NCBI GenBank assembly: GCA_017646555.1
Contig: JAGCMG010000043.1
Coordinates: 1 to 6,122 of the forward strand
DNA length: 6,122 nucleotides
Source: Clostridia bacterium
GTDB lineage: Bacteria > Bacillota > Clostridia > Christensenellales > Borkfalkiaceae
Direction of reading: 5' to 3'
Part shown: in pieces, positions 5,691-6,122 of the stretch
How the letters are laid out: every line of letters starts with the position of its first letter
Position numbering within the stretch: position 1 is the stretch's first letter
Position numbers and translations under genes: made by a program
The notes under the pieces: model-generated
Seen by the model: the letters and a program-made list of their open reading frames with translations, nothing else
Databases searched by the model: none
Told to the model about the DNA's origin: nothing

Positions 5691-6122
5691 TTTTAGTTTT
5701 AAGAAAAATTGCCGAAAAACTCATTAAGTTCTTTTATAGAGTAAAAATTTACGGGAAAGAAAACGTGCCGGATGGGGGCGTTATGATTGTATGTAATCAC
5801 TTTTCTATTTTAGACCCTGTATTTTTGCTTTCTGTTTATTCTAAAAAAGACGTGTGCTTTTTATCTAAAAAAGAGGCGACTGATAAAGGCGCATTTGGCA
5901 AAGCACTTATAAAAGCAGGCGCAATCCCTGTTGATAGAGAAAAACCAAGTATGGAATCAATAATTACTTGCGTAAAAACTCTTAAAAACGGTCAAAAATT
6001 AGTACTTTTCCCAGAAGGCACAAGAAATAAAACGGGCACAAACGAAATTCAACCGATAAAAGCAGGCGCAGCGATATTCGCTATCAAGGCAAAAACGCCA
6101 ATTTTACCTGTGGCAATCTTAA
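5687..6122 (+). CDS. plsC: 1-acyl-sn-glycerol-3-phosphate acyltransferase (5' part)
   Basis: The reading frame is open from the ATG at 5687 to the window edge, giving 145 residues and no stop, so the 3' end is missing. PlsC acylates lysophosphatidic acid to phosphatidic acid at the inner face of the membrane. Acyltransferase block I is NHFSILDP (37-44, catalytic H38 and D43), block II GAIPVDRE (78-85), block III FPEGTRN (108-114), and block IV begins at TPILPVAIL (137-145). The N-terminal stretch (residues 1-19) is amphipathic and may attach the protein to the membrane. The start codon overlaps the cmk stop in ATGA with only a weak purine-rich stretch before it, so translation is probably coupled to cmk. 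Confidence 0.93.
   Translation, partial: MILVLRKIAEKLIKFFYRVKIYGKENVPDGGVMIVCNHFSILDPVFLLSVYSKKDVCFLSKKEATDKGAFGKALIKAGAIPVDREKPSMESIITCVKTLKNGQKLVLFPEGTRNKTGTNEIQPIKAGAAIFAIKAKTPILPVAIL

Overview
The window is AT-rich (about one third G+C by eye). TGA is used as a normal stop, A-rich Shine-Dalgarno contexts are common, and the DinB type and the order of the last genes resemble Clostridia-like Bacillota. I infer an uncultured or little-studied low-GC Clostridia-type bacterium under genetic code 11. The genus cannot be named from the sequence. There is no sign of plasmid, prophage or transposase genes, and the protein genes look like ordinary chromosomal housekeeping genes.

Layout. Positions 1-324 hold a minus-strand tRNA-Trp(CCA) gene with an encoded CCA end. 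It has a near-consensus promoter in the 325-406 gap and a hairpin terminator immediately downstream. Beyond it lies a tandem repeat with a 141-bp period. The tRNA-proximal copy (142-270) and the distal copy (1-129) both contain the last 21 nt of the tRNA gene plus the terminator and a second hairpin. The array may continue beyond the left edge. This is the least ordinary part of the window.

From 407 all protein genes are on the plus strand. The first group is rnhA (RNase HI), a multi-pass VTT/TVP38-type membrane protein gene, and dinB (Y-family polymerase), the last two overlapping by 26 bp. A possible terminator and a good promoter overlap at about 2985-3038 and open a second group: surE (nucleotide phosphatase, most likely starting at a TTG), a HI0933/BaiN-type flavoprotein, cmk (cytidylate kinase) and the 5' part of plsC (lysophosphatidate acyltransferase), which runs off the right edge. 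These four genes are joined by ATGA overlaps or a gap of 2 bp, so they very probably form one operon.

Function. rnhA and dinB serve DNA maintenance. surE and cmk act on nucleotides. cmk and plsC both feed phospholipid synthesis, through CTP/CDP-linked precursors and phosphatidic acid. The VTT protein is a membrane protein of a family linked to lipid scrambling or membrane homeostasis. The flavoprotein's substrate cannot be deduced. I see no wholly new protein system; the tRNA-derived repeat array is the main item worth following up.
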